Part shown: positions 25,001 to 36,045 of the stretch, in pieces
How positions within the stretch are numbered: the first letter of the stretch is position 1
Layout of the letters: every line of letters starts with the position of its first letter
Source of the DNA: Combretum micranthum
Taxonomy: Eukaryota > Streptophyta > Magnoliopsida > Myrtales > Combretaceae
Reading direction: 5' to 3'
Assembly (NCBI GenBank): GCA_024138025.1
Contig: JAMXBD010000173.1
Location: forward strand, 1,302,001-1,366,000
Length of the DNA stretch: 64,000 bases
The notes under the pieces: model-generated
The model's database searches: none
What the model saw: the letters and a program-made list of their open reading frames with translations, nothing else
What the model was told of the DNA's origin: nothing
Position numbers and translations under genes: made by a program

Positions 25001-28000
25001 AGATTTGCAATTGCAGCCTCAGATTACTCCTGAAGGTCATGATGCTTCCATAGATGCATTGCTTTTGGCTGCAGAGTGTTACATCAATCCTTTCTTTATG
25101 AAGTCTTCTAGATCCAATTTGAAGGACATTGAATACACAAGCAGAGTCAGTATGCCGGGATATACTGGTACTTCAGAATTGCGTTCTTCTTCTAATATTG
25201 GTAGCATGGATGAGATAGCTCATGTGGAGACAAGAAGAGATAAAATTGTGTTGCAGTTACTTATAAAAGCTGCTGAATTGGACAGGAACTACAGGGAGAG
25301 AAAAATTTCAGATGATGAACATCATGGGGAGCATGCTGTAGTGTTTGATAGACATATTCTTAACTTTTCATCCTTTGACATACAGTCAGCAGATGCAATC
25401 ACCTTGGTTAGACACAATCAAGCTTTACTGTGCAATTTTCTGATCAGGCGACTGCAGAAGGGGCAGCACTCTATGCATGAAATTCTAATGCAAAGTTTCT
25501 TGTTTTTGTTAACTTCGGCCACTCGGCTTTCCTGTAATCCTGGTGATGTGGTTGACATTATTTTGCGCTCGGCTGAATATTTGCATGAATTGATAACATC
25601 TCTCTCTTGTAATATGAAAGACAATAATATGCAATCAAGTTCTGGGCGAAAGCATGAGGTACAGCGGCGTTGGATGTTGATTCAGAAATTGATTATTGCT
25701 TCTAGCGGTGATGATGAAGGTTCAGACTTCAAAATCAATGTCTATGATGGTTTAAGATATTTTAATTTGGTTCCTCCCTCTGTCTGGATAGAGAGGATAC
25801 CTGTCTTCTCTGTTTCTGCTTCGCCTCTTGTTCGCTTTGTTGGATGGATGGCAGTATCACGTAATGCAAAGCAATATATAAGGGACCGGCTTTTTCTAGC
25901 ATCTGAGCTCTCTGACTTGACAAACTTATTATTTATATTTGCAGATGATCTCTCTCTAAGGGAGAAAATACTTAATCAAAAGGAGGTAGATCTGAACATT
26001 GATAATTCAAGAGTCAAACAAGATATCTTGGCTAATAAAGGTCTTGAAATTGCTGATCAACTGCATGGATACCAGTCCTTTGATGTCATTTATCCAGATA
26101 TTGCAAGATTTTTCCCAAATATGAAAAAACAATTTGAATCTTTTGGAGATACAATCTTGCAAGCTGTAGGCTTGCAGCTGAGGTCCATTCCTTCCAGTAT
26201 GTTGTCAGATATATTGTGTTGGTTCTCCAATTTGTGTTTGTGGCCATTCCCTCCAAAGAGCTTGAATAGTTCTCCAATTAGTTTCAATGACGCAAAAGGT
26301 TACATAGCAAAGAATGCGAAAGCAGTCATTCTTTATGTTCTCGAGGCCATTGTGATTGAACACATGGAAGCCATGGTGCCTGAGATACCCAGGCTGGTAC
26401 ATGTACTAGCATCGCTTTGTAGAGCCTCACATTGCGATGTGGCTTTTCTTGGCTCTGTTTTGCAGTTATTGAAGCCAATAATTTCCTATTCTTTAAAGAA
26501 GGCAGCTGAAGAGGACTTATTGACTGATGATTTATGCCTTAATTTTGAGTCTTTATGCTTTAATGAGCTCTTCAATTCCATTAGGGTGAAAGGTGATAAT
26601 CAACTTGATTCTTCAGCGGAGCTCTACAGGAAGCCTCTGATAATTTTCATTCTGGCTTGTGTCTTTTCCGACTTATCTTTTCAAAGGAAACGAGAATTGC
26701 TGCATTCATTGGTCTTCTTAGCTGATTTTACTGTACTTGAGAAGACGAATTTGTATCATGACTATCTCTGTGCATACCAATGTGCAATGGACAGCTTTAA
26801 AGCATTGATGCTTCAGATATTAAGAATTTTCAGTATCGTACCTCTACAATTGTCTGCCTACTCTGGGTCTGATGCTCTATCATTCTCAGATGGCTCCTCA
26901 AAATCAGACTCATGGTTTCTCTGTGACACCTTGAGTACAGAACAACCAGATGATGCTTCTAAAGAGCATGGATATTTTCATGATCTTGCATCAATTCCTA
27001 ATGAGAAGGCAAATCATTTATCTGCAGACGAAACAAAGGCATTAATTGAAGATATGGAGAATCTGATTGACAAACTTAATCCAACAATGGGAAATGCTGG
27101 ATGCTTCACCCTCAACTGACCAAAAAACTGGTTATATTATCTGCAGAGTGCTTCGTCTATATGAGGTGCATATCTTCAGTCCTGCATAATGTTCATAACA
27201 CTGGCAAGGGTGATGATGCTGAATCTCCTAAGTCAGACAAGTCAAATGATCAGCTCTCATTGCATTATTGGCAGATTGGTCTTGAAAGTCTTGGTGAAAA
27301 CATGTTGGCATTACAAAGAAGTCACTGCTGGATCATTTCTTCCATTATGCTTGATTGCCTACTTGCAGTGCCACAGTGTCTCATACAAAATATAAGTAGC
27401 AGTACAATTTGTTCTGCAATTGTAGGTTTCTCCTGCTCTGCTCCCAAAATCTCTTGGCGGTTACGAGTTGACAAATGGTTGTCTCAGTTATTTGGTAGGG
27501 GAATCTATGGTTTCCATGAGTCTGAGACTCCTCTGGTAGAGCTCTTCTGCACTCTGCTTGGACATGATGAACCTGAGCAACGACTAATAGCTCTTAAACA
27601 TCTAGGGAAGGTTGTAGGTCAAGATGTCGCTGGAGAACAAGTATTAGAATATTCTGAATCCTGCCACAAACTACTGTCTCCTAACCTTGCTTCCAAAATT
27701 CCAGAGCCTATTTTATCTTCTTTGGTCAATGGTACATGGGAACATGACTGTGATGGCATCATCTGATTCATCTTTTCTTTTAAGGACACGTGCATTGACA
27801 ATTCTTGTTGAGTTTATTCCCCTTGCTAATCGGCACCATTTGCAATCATTTCTTGCATCTGCCAATACTTTACTTCGTGGTCTGGGAAATTTTGCACCTC
27901 CAATGTTTGAGGGCCCTTATCTTCAACTTTCAGTAGCGCTCATTGCTGGTTGTTGCTTGTACTTACCTAAGGAAGATATTTCGCTGATTCCTGAAGATCT

Positions 28001-31000
28001 ATGGAATATTATTGAATCTTTACGATCTTCAAAACCTGGTATATTATCTTCTTTTTCCCCTTCACTGCTTTCTTTGCATGTGATGTCTGGTTGATGTGCC
28101 TTTTGACCATTCTCTTTAGTGAAATTCACATTACTGCATTATTATGTGTTTGTCCATATATGCATGTCAATTCATGGATATATAGGTATGCGTTCTTCTA
28201 TGACTTTCAGTTCAATCATGTAGCAATTCATAGATTGTGGTAGTTTTGAATCTTATATTGCAGAAAATGAAGTCCGGGATGTTGGGAAGAAAATCTGCAA
28301 TGCTCTTTGTAGGTTGCGAGATGAAGGAAATGAACAAAAAGAGGTTTGTGACAGTATGTCAACCTGTAGCTTTTTGATTTATCGGCATGTTTCTTATGCC
28401 AAATCAGGAGCAAGGTGTTTTCTATTCTTTTCCCCCTTTTAGATACAAATATTTTTTGTTCTATTTATTTTCTAAAAATATATTCATTCAGGTTCTGAGA
28501 TTTGCTCTTTCTTCGAGTAATTGGAACCATTCTGATCCACATTTTTCGAGCACCCGTGAAGCAATTCTTCAGGTGAGAGTATTTCTGGTCCTCAGTGGAA
28601 GGTCTCTGAGGAGAAGCAATTCATATTATTGAAACAATCTTTAAAAATGTTGAGCTATTCTTTTTTTGTTAAGGGTTTTCTTCTATTGGCTATTAATCTT
28701 GAACTAAATCTTTTGTTCTTCAGCTAAAACCCTTTCAATTATTTTTTTTATATTGTTTAGCATACTTGCACCATGAAAAATATAATGTAGATTGTTTTTT
28801 AAGTCTTCCAAAAATTGTACAGAAGGACCTATTTATAGGCGGGCCAAGCATAATTGGTAGCAACCATTATTACTAAACACTAACTACCCTGCGATTTTAA
28901 TTCCATCAACCTACAGCATTGATTACTAACTTAAGGCTAATTAAATTTCCCACGATTCTTTCATTTTGTATGGATTTTATGAAGTGGTCCATGTGCCTGG
29001 TGTTCACTGGCAGAACTATGGTCAAACGGAAAAAGGGGGGAAATAAAAGAAAATGAAAAATTTGTGAAGTATCTGAAGATATAAAATGTGAACTATGGGT
29101 GTGAAGTTCTACGCTGTCCACCATTGCAACCATTCAAAGTACACCACTTACCTTGGATTTTTTAATTATCCAATTATTCTGAGTCAATTGGCTGGAGTTA
29201 CAACTTTTGCAATTCTGAGTCAGGATGACTACTAGATGAGTGTAAAACATGAAAAAATCGAAAGAATGACTTGAATTCTCTGGAAACTTTTGTGTCTTGC
29301 TTATGTTGCAATCTCGTTAGGGTGGGAGTTTCTTTATTGCATGCCAGCATTTTGGAGTATTGAAGTCCTATGGTACATCAATAGTCATCTTGGCAATGGT
29401 TACAATAATTGTGGGCTCCTGTGTCCACATTTCCTACTCATTTATATGTCCTCAATGTGAAAAGTTGTCTCCAGGACACCCTTAAAATGAGATCTTGTTG
29501 TCTTCTTGTATCTTCTGTGTATCCTGCTGCTAAATACTTTGTTTTCAGGTGCTTGCGAATTTGACTTCTGCAGAATCATACTTTGATGCATTTTCTGGGG
29601 AGTTTGATGGAGCTTTGGTTAGTCTGAGATTTTCGTTTCCACCACATTTATATGGATATGTGTTGATATGATTTTATGTGGATATATTAGTAGGGGAATT
29701 GACCATTTACTGGCATGCTTCAGGAGCAAGAAGAAGCTGAGATTGAATTGGAAATCATTCAAAATGAGCATGCCCCTGGAGAGCAGTTTAGAAGTCTTAA
29801 AACAAGTGGTCAAATGGGTTCCTCAGGTGGAGTACAGCATTCATAACACCTTCAGTACTGATGATTCTTGCTGAAGTTCTTACTTTTACCATCTTTGCAG
29901 GACATTTAGCAGCTCCAGTGAAGGATACCAATCGTCTTGAGCAAATCAAGAACTGCATTCAGTCAATGTAATCTGGCCTACCAAGATTATATATATTTTG
30001 TTTGTTTCTTTTGTGCAACTTTAAACATTAAATTGGGTATCTTGATCGAATTTGTCAGTTAACTGGATTTACTTGAGAGGAATCATTAAATCCTTGTAAA
30101 CCTTTGTCTAAGCCCTTGTATGAATTGAATACAGTAGTTCACCAGTTATCCTGTTTTTTAGAGCTTGATGTTTTGGCAATAAGTATATCCAATACAATTG
30201 ATGTCTTCTTTAAGCACCCGAGATTGTATTTATGATGTCAGTGTAGTTTAAAGGCCTCTTCTAATTCCAACTGTGGGTTGATATCCTTGTTGTCTGAGAC
30301 TTTCATACAATTTAATATTTAGGCTTTTGGCTATTGTCGGATACTATATCCTAAATCTGTCAGCTGAGTCTCGTCTTTCAATAATGGATCAATTGTCTTT
30401 GAGTTGAAAATTAGTAACAGCATGTTCAAGTTCATAGTTTAACTATTTGTTTTACTAAAGTAGTCCATGGTGAAGAATTATGGATCCTAGTTTTTTAACC
30501 AACCCTGATGGTGTGTTAATTGAAGTGGAACTATATGCAATCCTAACACAAACATCTTTAAGAAACGATTGGCTTTGTATATCTGAAATTAGACTTCACT
30601 TTCTTTTTTGCTTGTACAATATTTATTATTAAATATCTGCACATATTTATTTTATTGTTTACCTTCAAAAAGTTCCTGCATCATTGTTTAACATACTTCA
30701 TATATTATCAGTGAGAAGTCAAGGCTCCGAGAAGAAGTTGCTGCCCGTAGACAAAAAGTTCTTCTTATGAGACACTCACGCAAACAATTTCTGGAAGATG
30801 CTGCTGTGAGAGAAACAGAGCTGCTGCAGGATCTTGATAGGTTCCCTCTGACTATTGCTGTTGTATATTCTTTTCTTTCATGAAGATAGATGATCATGAG
30901 ATAGCTGGTAGTAATAGAAGATGTAGATGACTTTTTTCCCATCTCTATCTCTCAGGGAAAGGACAGCTGAGGTTGAAAAAGAAATTGAGAGACAACGTCA

Positions 31001-32621
31001 ACTTGAGATTGAACGTGCAAAGACTAGAGAACTGCGTCATAGCCTTGAGATGGAAAGGGAAAGGCAGACACAGGTAACAATTTTTTCGCTGTACCACTTG
31101 ATTAAGCCAATGGCATATATGTAGAGGGATTTTCCTCCCTGAACTGGGGAGCTTAGATAAGTTCAAATTCGGAGATACGTTATTGTGGTGCATGCCTTTT
31201 TTTTTTTTTTTTTCCACATAAGTTTTTAAGAACATATACAATAGTAAGAACTTCACTAAGGGACGGTTTGTTTCATCATTTCTCCACCCAAAAAAAAAAA
31301 AAAAGTAAAGGAGAAGAACGAAATAACTTTGGGATTTTGTAAGGCCCCTACAAAAATAGTGAAGAACCTCAAAAAGTAGGTTTGGCATAGGGAATTGTGT
31401 CGACATTCTCCATTGTACTTGCTCTAATTCTTCTGAAATTAGTTTTCTCATATGAACTGCTAATATCAATATAATTCCTGTATTTCATAAAAAAGAAAAA
31501 AAGGTCTTCTCAGATTTTTTTTTTTAAATACTTTTTCTCCCTTTTCTGTTATTGGCCTTTGACACGAATAATGGTTTCTTTTAAACATAAGCAATTTGGC
31601 CAAGCTAGATGTCTAACCAACCCATTAGTTAGTTCTGAATTTACAACTTACTGGAGCAGCTGCATATTGCAGTTAAGCTGTAATGAGGAAAAAGGACCCC
31701 TTGTTCAATTGAGCAGTTAATTATCCTTCTAATAAGTCTTTACTAAGTAAACCCTAGCCCCACTTCAAGATTATTTCTGGACTCTCCATTAGCATACGGA
31801 TGAATGTCAGGTTTAGGATGTTTATTAGCGATGGGATCAAAATAATGCTCTCCACATCAACTTGAATTACGTCTCCAAAATTTATTGCTTTTGTTGCTAT
31901 GTTCAATTTATCTTTTGGTATCTGGACCTTTAAGACTGTTTCAATGAATGATCACTGATTCCTCGTTTTTTATGTAGAGAGAACTTCAGCGTGAGTTGGA
32001 ACTTTATGAGTCTGGAATCAGATCATCTCGGCGTGAATTTCCTTCCTCTGGCCCACCTAGGTATGGTTTGTTTTAGATAGCCATGAGTCGATTCCTCTCT
32101 GCCATTTCCTACTTATGTTTCTGTAATAGGGTATAGCTGGATGAGTTTTTAGCAACTGAGCAGAGTTAGCCTCGCAATTTACCTTTTTATCTTAACTGAA
32201 CAGTCGATCCCGTGAAAGGTACCGGGAAAGGGAGAACGGGAGGTCTGTCCATGAAGGAACTGCAAGATCGAGCAGTGGAAGCTTGCAGCCAGAGGCTTCT
32301 ACGAGCTCTTCCATGACAATGACGCCAACAGTTGTGCTATCGGGATCTCGGTCATATACAAACCACCCGCCAACTATATTGCAATCCCGTGACCGTACTG
32401 ATGATTGTGGGAGCAATTACGAGGAAAATTTTGATGGTAGCAAGGACTCAGGGGACACCAGTAGCGTTGGGGATCCAGACTTGGTTTCTGTCTTTGATGC
32501 GCAATCCAGTCTTTATGGTTCTGGTCAAAGGCATGGCTCTAGAGGAAGCAAATCAAGGCAAGCAGCAGAAAGGAGGGAACGGGACGGGAGACGCGAAGGA
32601 AAATGGGAGAGAAAACATTGA
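7067..32621 (+). CDS. Large conserved plant protein of unknown function, 26 exons, about 2,157 aa
   Basis: Exons: 7067-7231, 7683-7763, 9257-9394, 13868-13978, 14081-14131, 14218-14319, 16284-16375, 16703-16830, 16941-17201, 17312-17389, 17645-17733, 17848-17931, 19738-19812, 19931-19978, 23122-23217, 23626-23855, 24542-28038, 28264-28343, 28492-28572, 29549-29617, 29724-29826, 29901-29967, 30712-30840, 30956-31073, 31978-32060, 32204-32621. All introns are GT-AG and phases fit. Residues 1-140 (SHMRIYNKSVLEWEIAVGLR, CRYVRISCLRGNPIAIFFIQ) look like a galactose-binding-type beta-sandwich as in APC10 or discoidin domains (inference). Residues about 150-1850 are mostly helical and ARM-like; exon 17 alone gives about 1,165 residues. 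Residues about 1909-2018 form a Glu/Arg-rich coiled coil. The tail is Ser/Arg-rich and ends GKWERKH. I know of similar uncharacterised plant proteins but no firm name. Six one-base-type frame breaks (about 14265, 16315, 16731, 17371, 27090, 27743) interrupt it; see findings. Confidence 0.85.
8535..8833 (-). mobile_element. TRIM retrotransposon in intron 2 of the large gene
   Basis: Two 83-bp LTRs (8540-8622 and 8746-8828) share 'ttatagatatggt' and 'tgtatttattatataac'. The right LTR has canonical ends, TGTTA...TAACA. Next to it, 8734-8745 reads TGGTATCAAAGC on the minus strand, one base from the iMet primer site, and a purine run on the minus strand (about 8622-8632) abuts the left LTR. The internal part is only about 123 bp and noncoding. 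A 5-bp target duplication CACTC lies at 8535-8539 and 8829-8833. This is a complete terminal-repeat retrotransposon in miniature, minus orientation. Confidence 0.85.
9395..13867. other. 4.5-kb intron 3 of the large gene
   Basis: This intron separates the exon ending IAIFFIQ from the one starting LIGVSVAGLE. From about 9880 to 10750 it is pyrimidine-rich with short meaningless open frames. From 11270 to 11950 there is low-grade, gene-like sequence that I could not assign. A 123-bp tandem duplication lies at 12907-13152. I see no recognisable transposon protein. Confidence 0.7.
12907..13152. repeat. 123-bp tandem duplication in intron 3
   Basis: Copies at 12907-13029 and 13030-13152 both begin 'ggttttcaatta' and contain 'tggctgagtgaggctaaatt' and 'cctatgggcctaaatcattc'. 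They differ at only a few positions, so the duplication is recent. Confidence 0.93.
14493..14680. repeat. 94-bp tandem duplication in intron 6
   Basis: Copies begin 'ggagaact' at 14493 and 14587. Both contain 'gtaaagcatgcatgggcttg', 'tataatgaattaccc' and 'ctccttgagtggtgttgtgt'. A few substitutions and one-base length changes separate them. Confidence 0.92.
15790..16080 (-). mobile_element. Decayed second TRIM copy in intron 6
   Basis: It resembles the TRIM at 8540-8828. A first repeat (about 15800-15892) holds 'aaaagtttaaacttattgat' and 'tattaatattttaacacac'. An internal part of similar size follows, with 'aaaccatcaaacaaaat' where the first copy has 'aaacccatcaagtgg'. A second, poorer repeat starts 'ttgttaaggctagtatta' at about 16002. 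The primer site is decayed ('tttgaatacct'). The parallels in order and spacing support a common family. Confidence 0.6.
18390..19460 (-). mobile_element. LINE (L1-type) 3' fragment in intron 12
   Basis: Minus-strand frames carry the end of a non-LTR reverse transcriptase. SLAKGGLGIPNLKLCNGAKG near 19375 matches the LINE segment after the RT core. Downstream come FLINRTYDTLK and a decayed zf-RVT module (LCYLCNVGDE...CSPNALMLHKCGLKL), followed by VLAAAVYFIWGS near 18560. Stops and frame changes are numerous. The 5' part (endonuclease, RT core) is missing, as expected of a 5'-truncated LINE. It lies antisense inside intron 12 (17932-19737). Confidence 0.72.
19832..19851. repeat. (TA)n microsatellite in intron 13
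   Basis: About ten TA units are followed by a T run, between exons 13 and 14 of the large gene. It is likely to vary between individuals. Confidence 0.9.
20150..20517. mobile_element. MITE with about 33-bp inverted ends in intron 14
   Basis: The left end reads ggggaaattgcaaataactc and continues to 'gaattttgacc'. The right end, reverse-complemented, reads ggggaaagtaaaacaacctt and continues to 'aaattttgacc'. Flanks are ttataatt (20142-20149) and ttttaatt (20518-20525), an 8-bp target duplication with one mismatch, or a blurred 9-bp one. That size suggests a hAT or Mutator-like parent. The interior is AT-rich and noncoding. Confidence 0.82.
20930..22900 (-). mobile_element. Gypsy retrotransposon 3' remnant in intron 14
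   Basis: On the minus strand a degenerate polyprotein end is visible. EPPESHPSSPLIPCIGHSLV (from about 22040) is like the region behind the integrase, and near 21520-21500 is the pattern 'LEDKV', which in Ty3/Gypsy elements closes the polyprotein. The noncoding part at 21140-21480 would then be 3' UTR and LTR. Boundaries are not defined, and no primer site or target duplication was found. Confidence 0.45.
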
Positions 32622-33354
32622 TTCTATGGCTTTCATGACCTGCAGCCGGAAAATATGTTGTATAACACGCGGTTTCCGGATGCATGTAAAATAGATAGAT
32701 GCAACCGCTTATGTAGATCTGTACAATCCTTTTATAATTAAACTTAAGAAAGTATAGTTAGGACTGGCACTTCGTGAGCTAACTAGTGAATTTTTTTTGC
32801 CAAAGTAGATCTTTTAAAAACTAATTATTAAAATAGGGCATCATCAAATTTAATTATCAAAATAATCTATTAAACTTAAAAAGGATAGATTACTTCGAAT
32901 GGTTACAATGTTTAAGAAAAAGTTTATTTTAGATAACAATGTTTCAAGTAGTTCATTTGAAATCATAACTTTTAAAGAAGTGAGTTAATTGAAGTCGCTA
33001 TTGATACATGTTAATAGAGAAAAATTTAATTAAAATTTAAAAGATCTACTACATTATGATGTGTCAACTGTGATTGTAATTGATCACTTTTCGTGCATTG
33101 TCATCTCTAATGAACCATTTAAACGTTGTGATTTTATATGAACTTAACGTAACTTATCTTACAATTTTTTAGTGTAATAAACTAACTACTAAACTTAAAA
33201 TGGTACATCAGTAAATTTAATTATGAAAATAATCCATTGAAAACGTAGGTAGAAAATGTGTTTTAGGTTTATATATTATGTCATGTGGAATCTAGTTCTA
33301 CATAACTTAAAAATTCCTTGTATTGTACACTGGATATGTGGGTTACCTTCTTTT

Positions 33355-33540
33355 GCACGTTGATTGTGCACGTCCGACTCCGATCTTGTCTTGGTGTTTG
33401 AGACAACTCTTAATTTTGTCCTACTCCTTGGGTATGTGAGATTTGCATGATGGTTGTGCACGTCTGACCTTGTCTTGGTGTTTGAGTCTAACTCTTAATT
33501 TTGTCTTGCACCTTGGACATGTTGAGCGTGTGAGACATAT
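33355..33540. repeat. About 93-bp tandem duplication
   Basis: Two consecutive copies share 'ttgtgcacgtc', 'cttgtcttggtgtttgag' and 'aactcttaattttgtc'. The copies have diverged by several substitutions and small indels. Confidence 0.85.
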
Positions 33541-35654
33541 CGAGTAGCAACTTCCGCACTGGAGTTGCGTATGATTAGTCTTTTCCATCTCCAAAATCAA
33601 TTTTGGTGATTTAATTTGGCAATTAATTTATCTTCACTCACTAACTAGTCGTGCTTCATATCCAAATTTAAACTGATTATTTTAAAATCTCATCCCGTGG
33701 TATAATTCAATTGTTAATTGTGATTAAAATACTTAAACTGACAATTAAATTTGTACTCCTCCCATTGTAATAGTAAAAAGAAAAAAATTAACAATTCAAT
33801 TCCTTTATAAATATGTTCTATCCAATTCAATCTATTTATTGATTAAAAATATCTACAGGGATAAATTATATTAACTACCAGTACAAATTTTGCAAAATAT
33901 CACGTATTTTCTTAAAATACAAGAAATATCTGGGTTCTGTCAATGATGTTAATGTGGCAAAAAGTATTTAACATTTGTTCTCATCACATTAGTATATTAA
34001 TAATTTTGTTTGAATAATGTAATTATATATTAATTGATAAAATAATGAAAGTTTAATGAATTTCGAAAAAGGAAAGGTCTCTTTTTTTAAATAAAAAAAG
34101 GAAGTCAATAAAACCTATTTATCAACATGTATGCACGTATAATTAAGATTAAGTAGGAAAAAGGGAAAATGGAAAAAAGGGGAAAAACTAGTGCAGGTTC
34201 CAAGAAAATGGACAAAATAGTAGTTCAATAAATAATTATGAAAATATCATTTGGAAAAAAATAATTTCAAGTTTAGGCAACTCAAATTCTTTTATTGAAA
34301 AACAAGTTAGTAAAAGTATGTAAACCTTGTCTTTTCAAGAGATGAGTTCATCATATCATTTATGTGATGTTAAAGTAGTAAATGGGCTAAGTCTGCTCTT
34401 CATTGGATGTCTTGGCCGTATGCCAAGAAAGGAACTAGCTCATTCAAATAGACGAAACTTTTCCTTTTTTTTTTTTTTGTTGATCAAAATATAAAATCTG
34501 TGAATGATTGGTTGGCTTTTTAAAACTAGAAGATAGGAATGGATTGATGGTTTTATCTTTCAAAATTTTCATTATAGTATTTCAAATGGACATGCAATGT
34601 CTCTAGATATCAATTTGAAATAGTACTACATAAAATAGTAAATAAATAACTATTGTGTGTGTGTCACTAGCCTTATAATGTAGTATCATTTTTCTTGAAT
34701 TTTCAAGTAAGAAGCATCATGTTCAAATCCTCTCCCCCATTGTAATGGATGGAAAAAAAGAAAAAAAAACCTGTTGTGTGTGAAGATAGAGAGAAACCCT
34801 AAAAATATGCCCTTTGTGCTCTTTAGAAGGCAAATGGTTCACATGCAAAAGGTGATATCAACGTGTCTTTACATCAAAAGAGCGGTACCTTTGTGTTGAA
34901 TTACAAAATCTTGTGCTAAATCCGTCTTTCCAGACCAGCAACCATTTGATTGCTATTTTGTTTCGGAAAATAAACATGAAAATAAAACCAAAATTTAACT
35001 GCAAACAAACCACATTTCACTAAAATGCAAATATTGTTTTGAGAGGAATTAATGAAATTGATCAGAACAAAGTCACGATCATCACTCGGTTGTTTTAGGA
35101 TTACTATGACAAATTCTTTTAAAAAAAACTTTTATAGATCTACATTATTTATATTGGTTTTCACTTGGCATAATTATCTATAATCAAATTTAAAGGTTAG
35201 CATCTTCATTAGCAACATTCTTTTCTTTTTTTTTTTAAATCAAACATTACCATCATTCTAAAAACATAAGTTTTGATGGAATAGACTAAACAATGTCTAT
35301 TTCACGTAATATAGAATAATATAAAACAAAACACATAATTTATAAAATGGAGTAAAACAAGAACAGCGAGATATAATTCTTTAAGAAATGAAACAAAAAA
35401 ACGCATTCTTTTCAGTTCTTTTAATGTTTTATATTATCTATATGGACAAAAAAGTGTGTTAAGAAAGATTGACCAATAGTTATTTCTTATGTATTGTATC
35501 CATTAAATAATCATCCAAATTATTTATAAAAAATGAATACCTATTCCAATTTCTATCCCACCTTTATAAAGTCAACCAAATATCCTGCAAATATTTGAGA
35601 TTTTAGAAATTCAAAATGGGCAAAACCACAAAAGCATTACAATTGTAAAAATAC

Positions 35655-35685
<31 letters not shown>

Positions 35686-35830
35686 TCAACTGCTTTCCAA
35701 CAAAGTTGTCAGACTCGAACCGAAAGCACTCCGGAAATAATTCTAGGGGGTCAGGAAGTCTAGGGGTTTAACCAGGGCAAAACCTGCCGAAGTGGTCTGG
35801 TTTTACTAAATTGGTATACAATCATTTCAT
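35655..35830 (-). mobile_element. Possible SINE-like sequence
   Basis: On the minus strand GGTTCGAGTCT (35721-35711) fits the polymerase III B-box consensus GWTCRANNC. It is followed about 25 bases later by a run of about 28 T, as in plant Au-type SINEs, which end in T. No convincing A-box or target duplication was found, so this could also be the 3' end of the glycine-rich gene's transcript region. Confidence 0.3.
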
Positions 35831-36045
35831 CAGACCACCGAAAAACTAAGCAACGAATTCATGGATCATCCATGATTTATATACAGTGAAAGCGTGTTCA
35901 CCATGTCTTTCAGACAAGTTTTCATGGGTTCAAGAATAAATGCCAATCCTCAACAATCGGAAACATAGTTAATACAAGAAAATTAGTTAGTAGACAAAGC
36001 AGATATTATAAAGTATAGACACACAGCGAACGATCCAAAATCGCT

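Larger units (their letters stand above)
32622..36045. other. Intergenic region between the large gene and the glycine-rich gene
   Basis: There is no gene. The 3' UTR of the large gene probably ends near 32730-32760. A block at 32813-32890 has a diverged direct copy at 33175-33243 ('aaatttaattat.aaaataat.' core). Tandem copies of about 93 bp lie at 33355-33540. A single copy of the 'tcttttcaagagat' near-palindrome is at 34324-34346. An A run of about 28 lies near 35658-35685. The rest is AT-rich and unremarkable. Confidence 0.75.
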
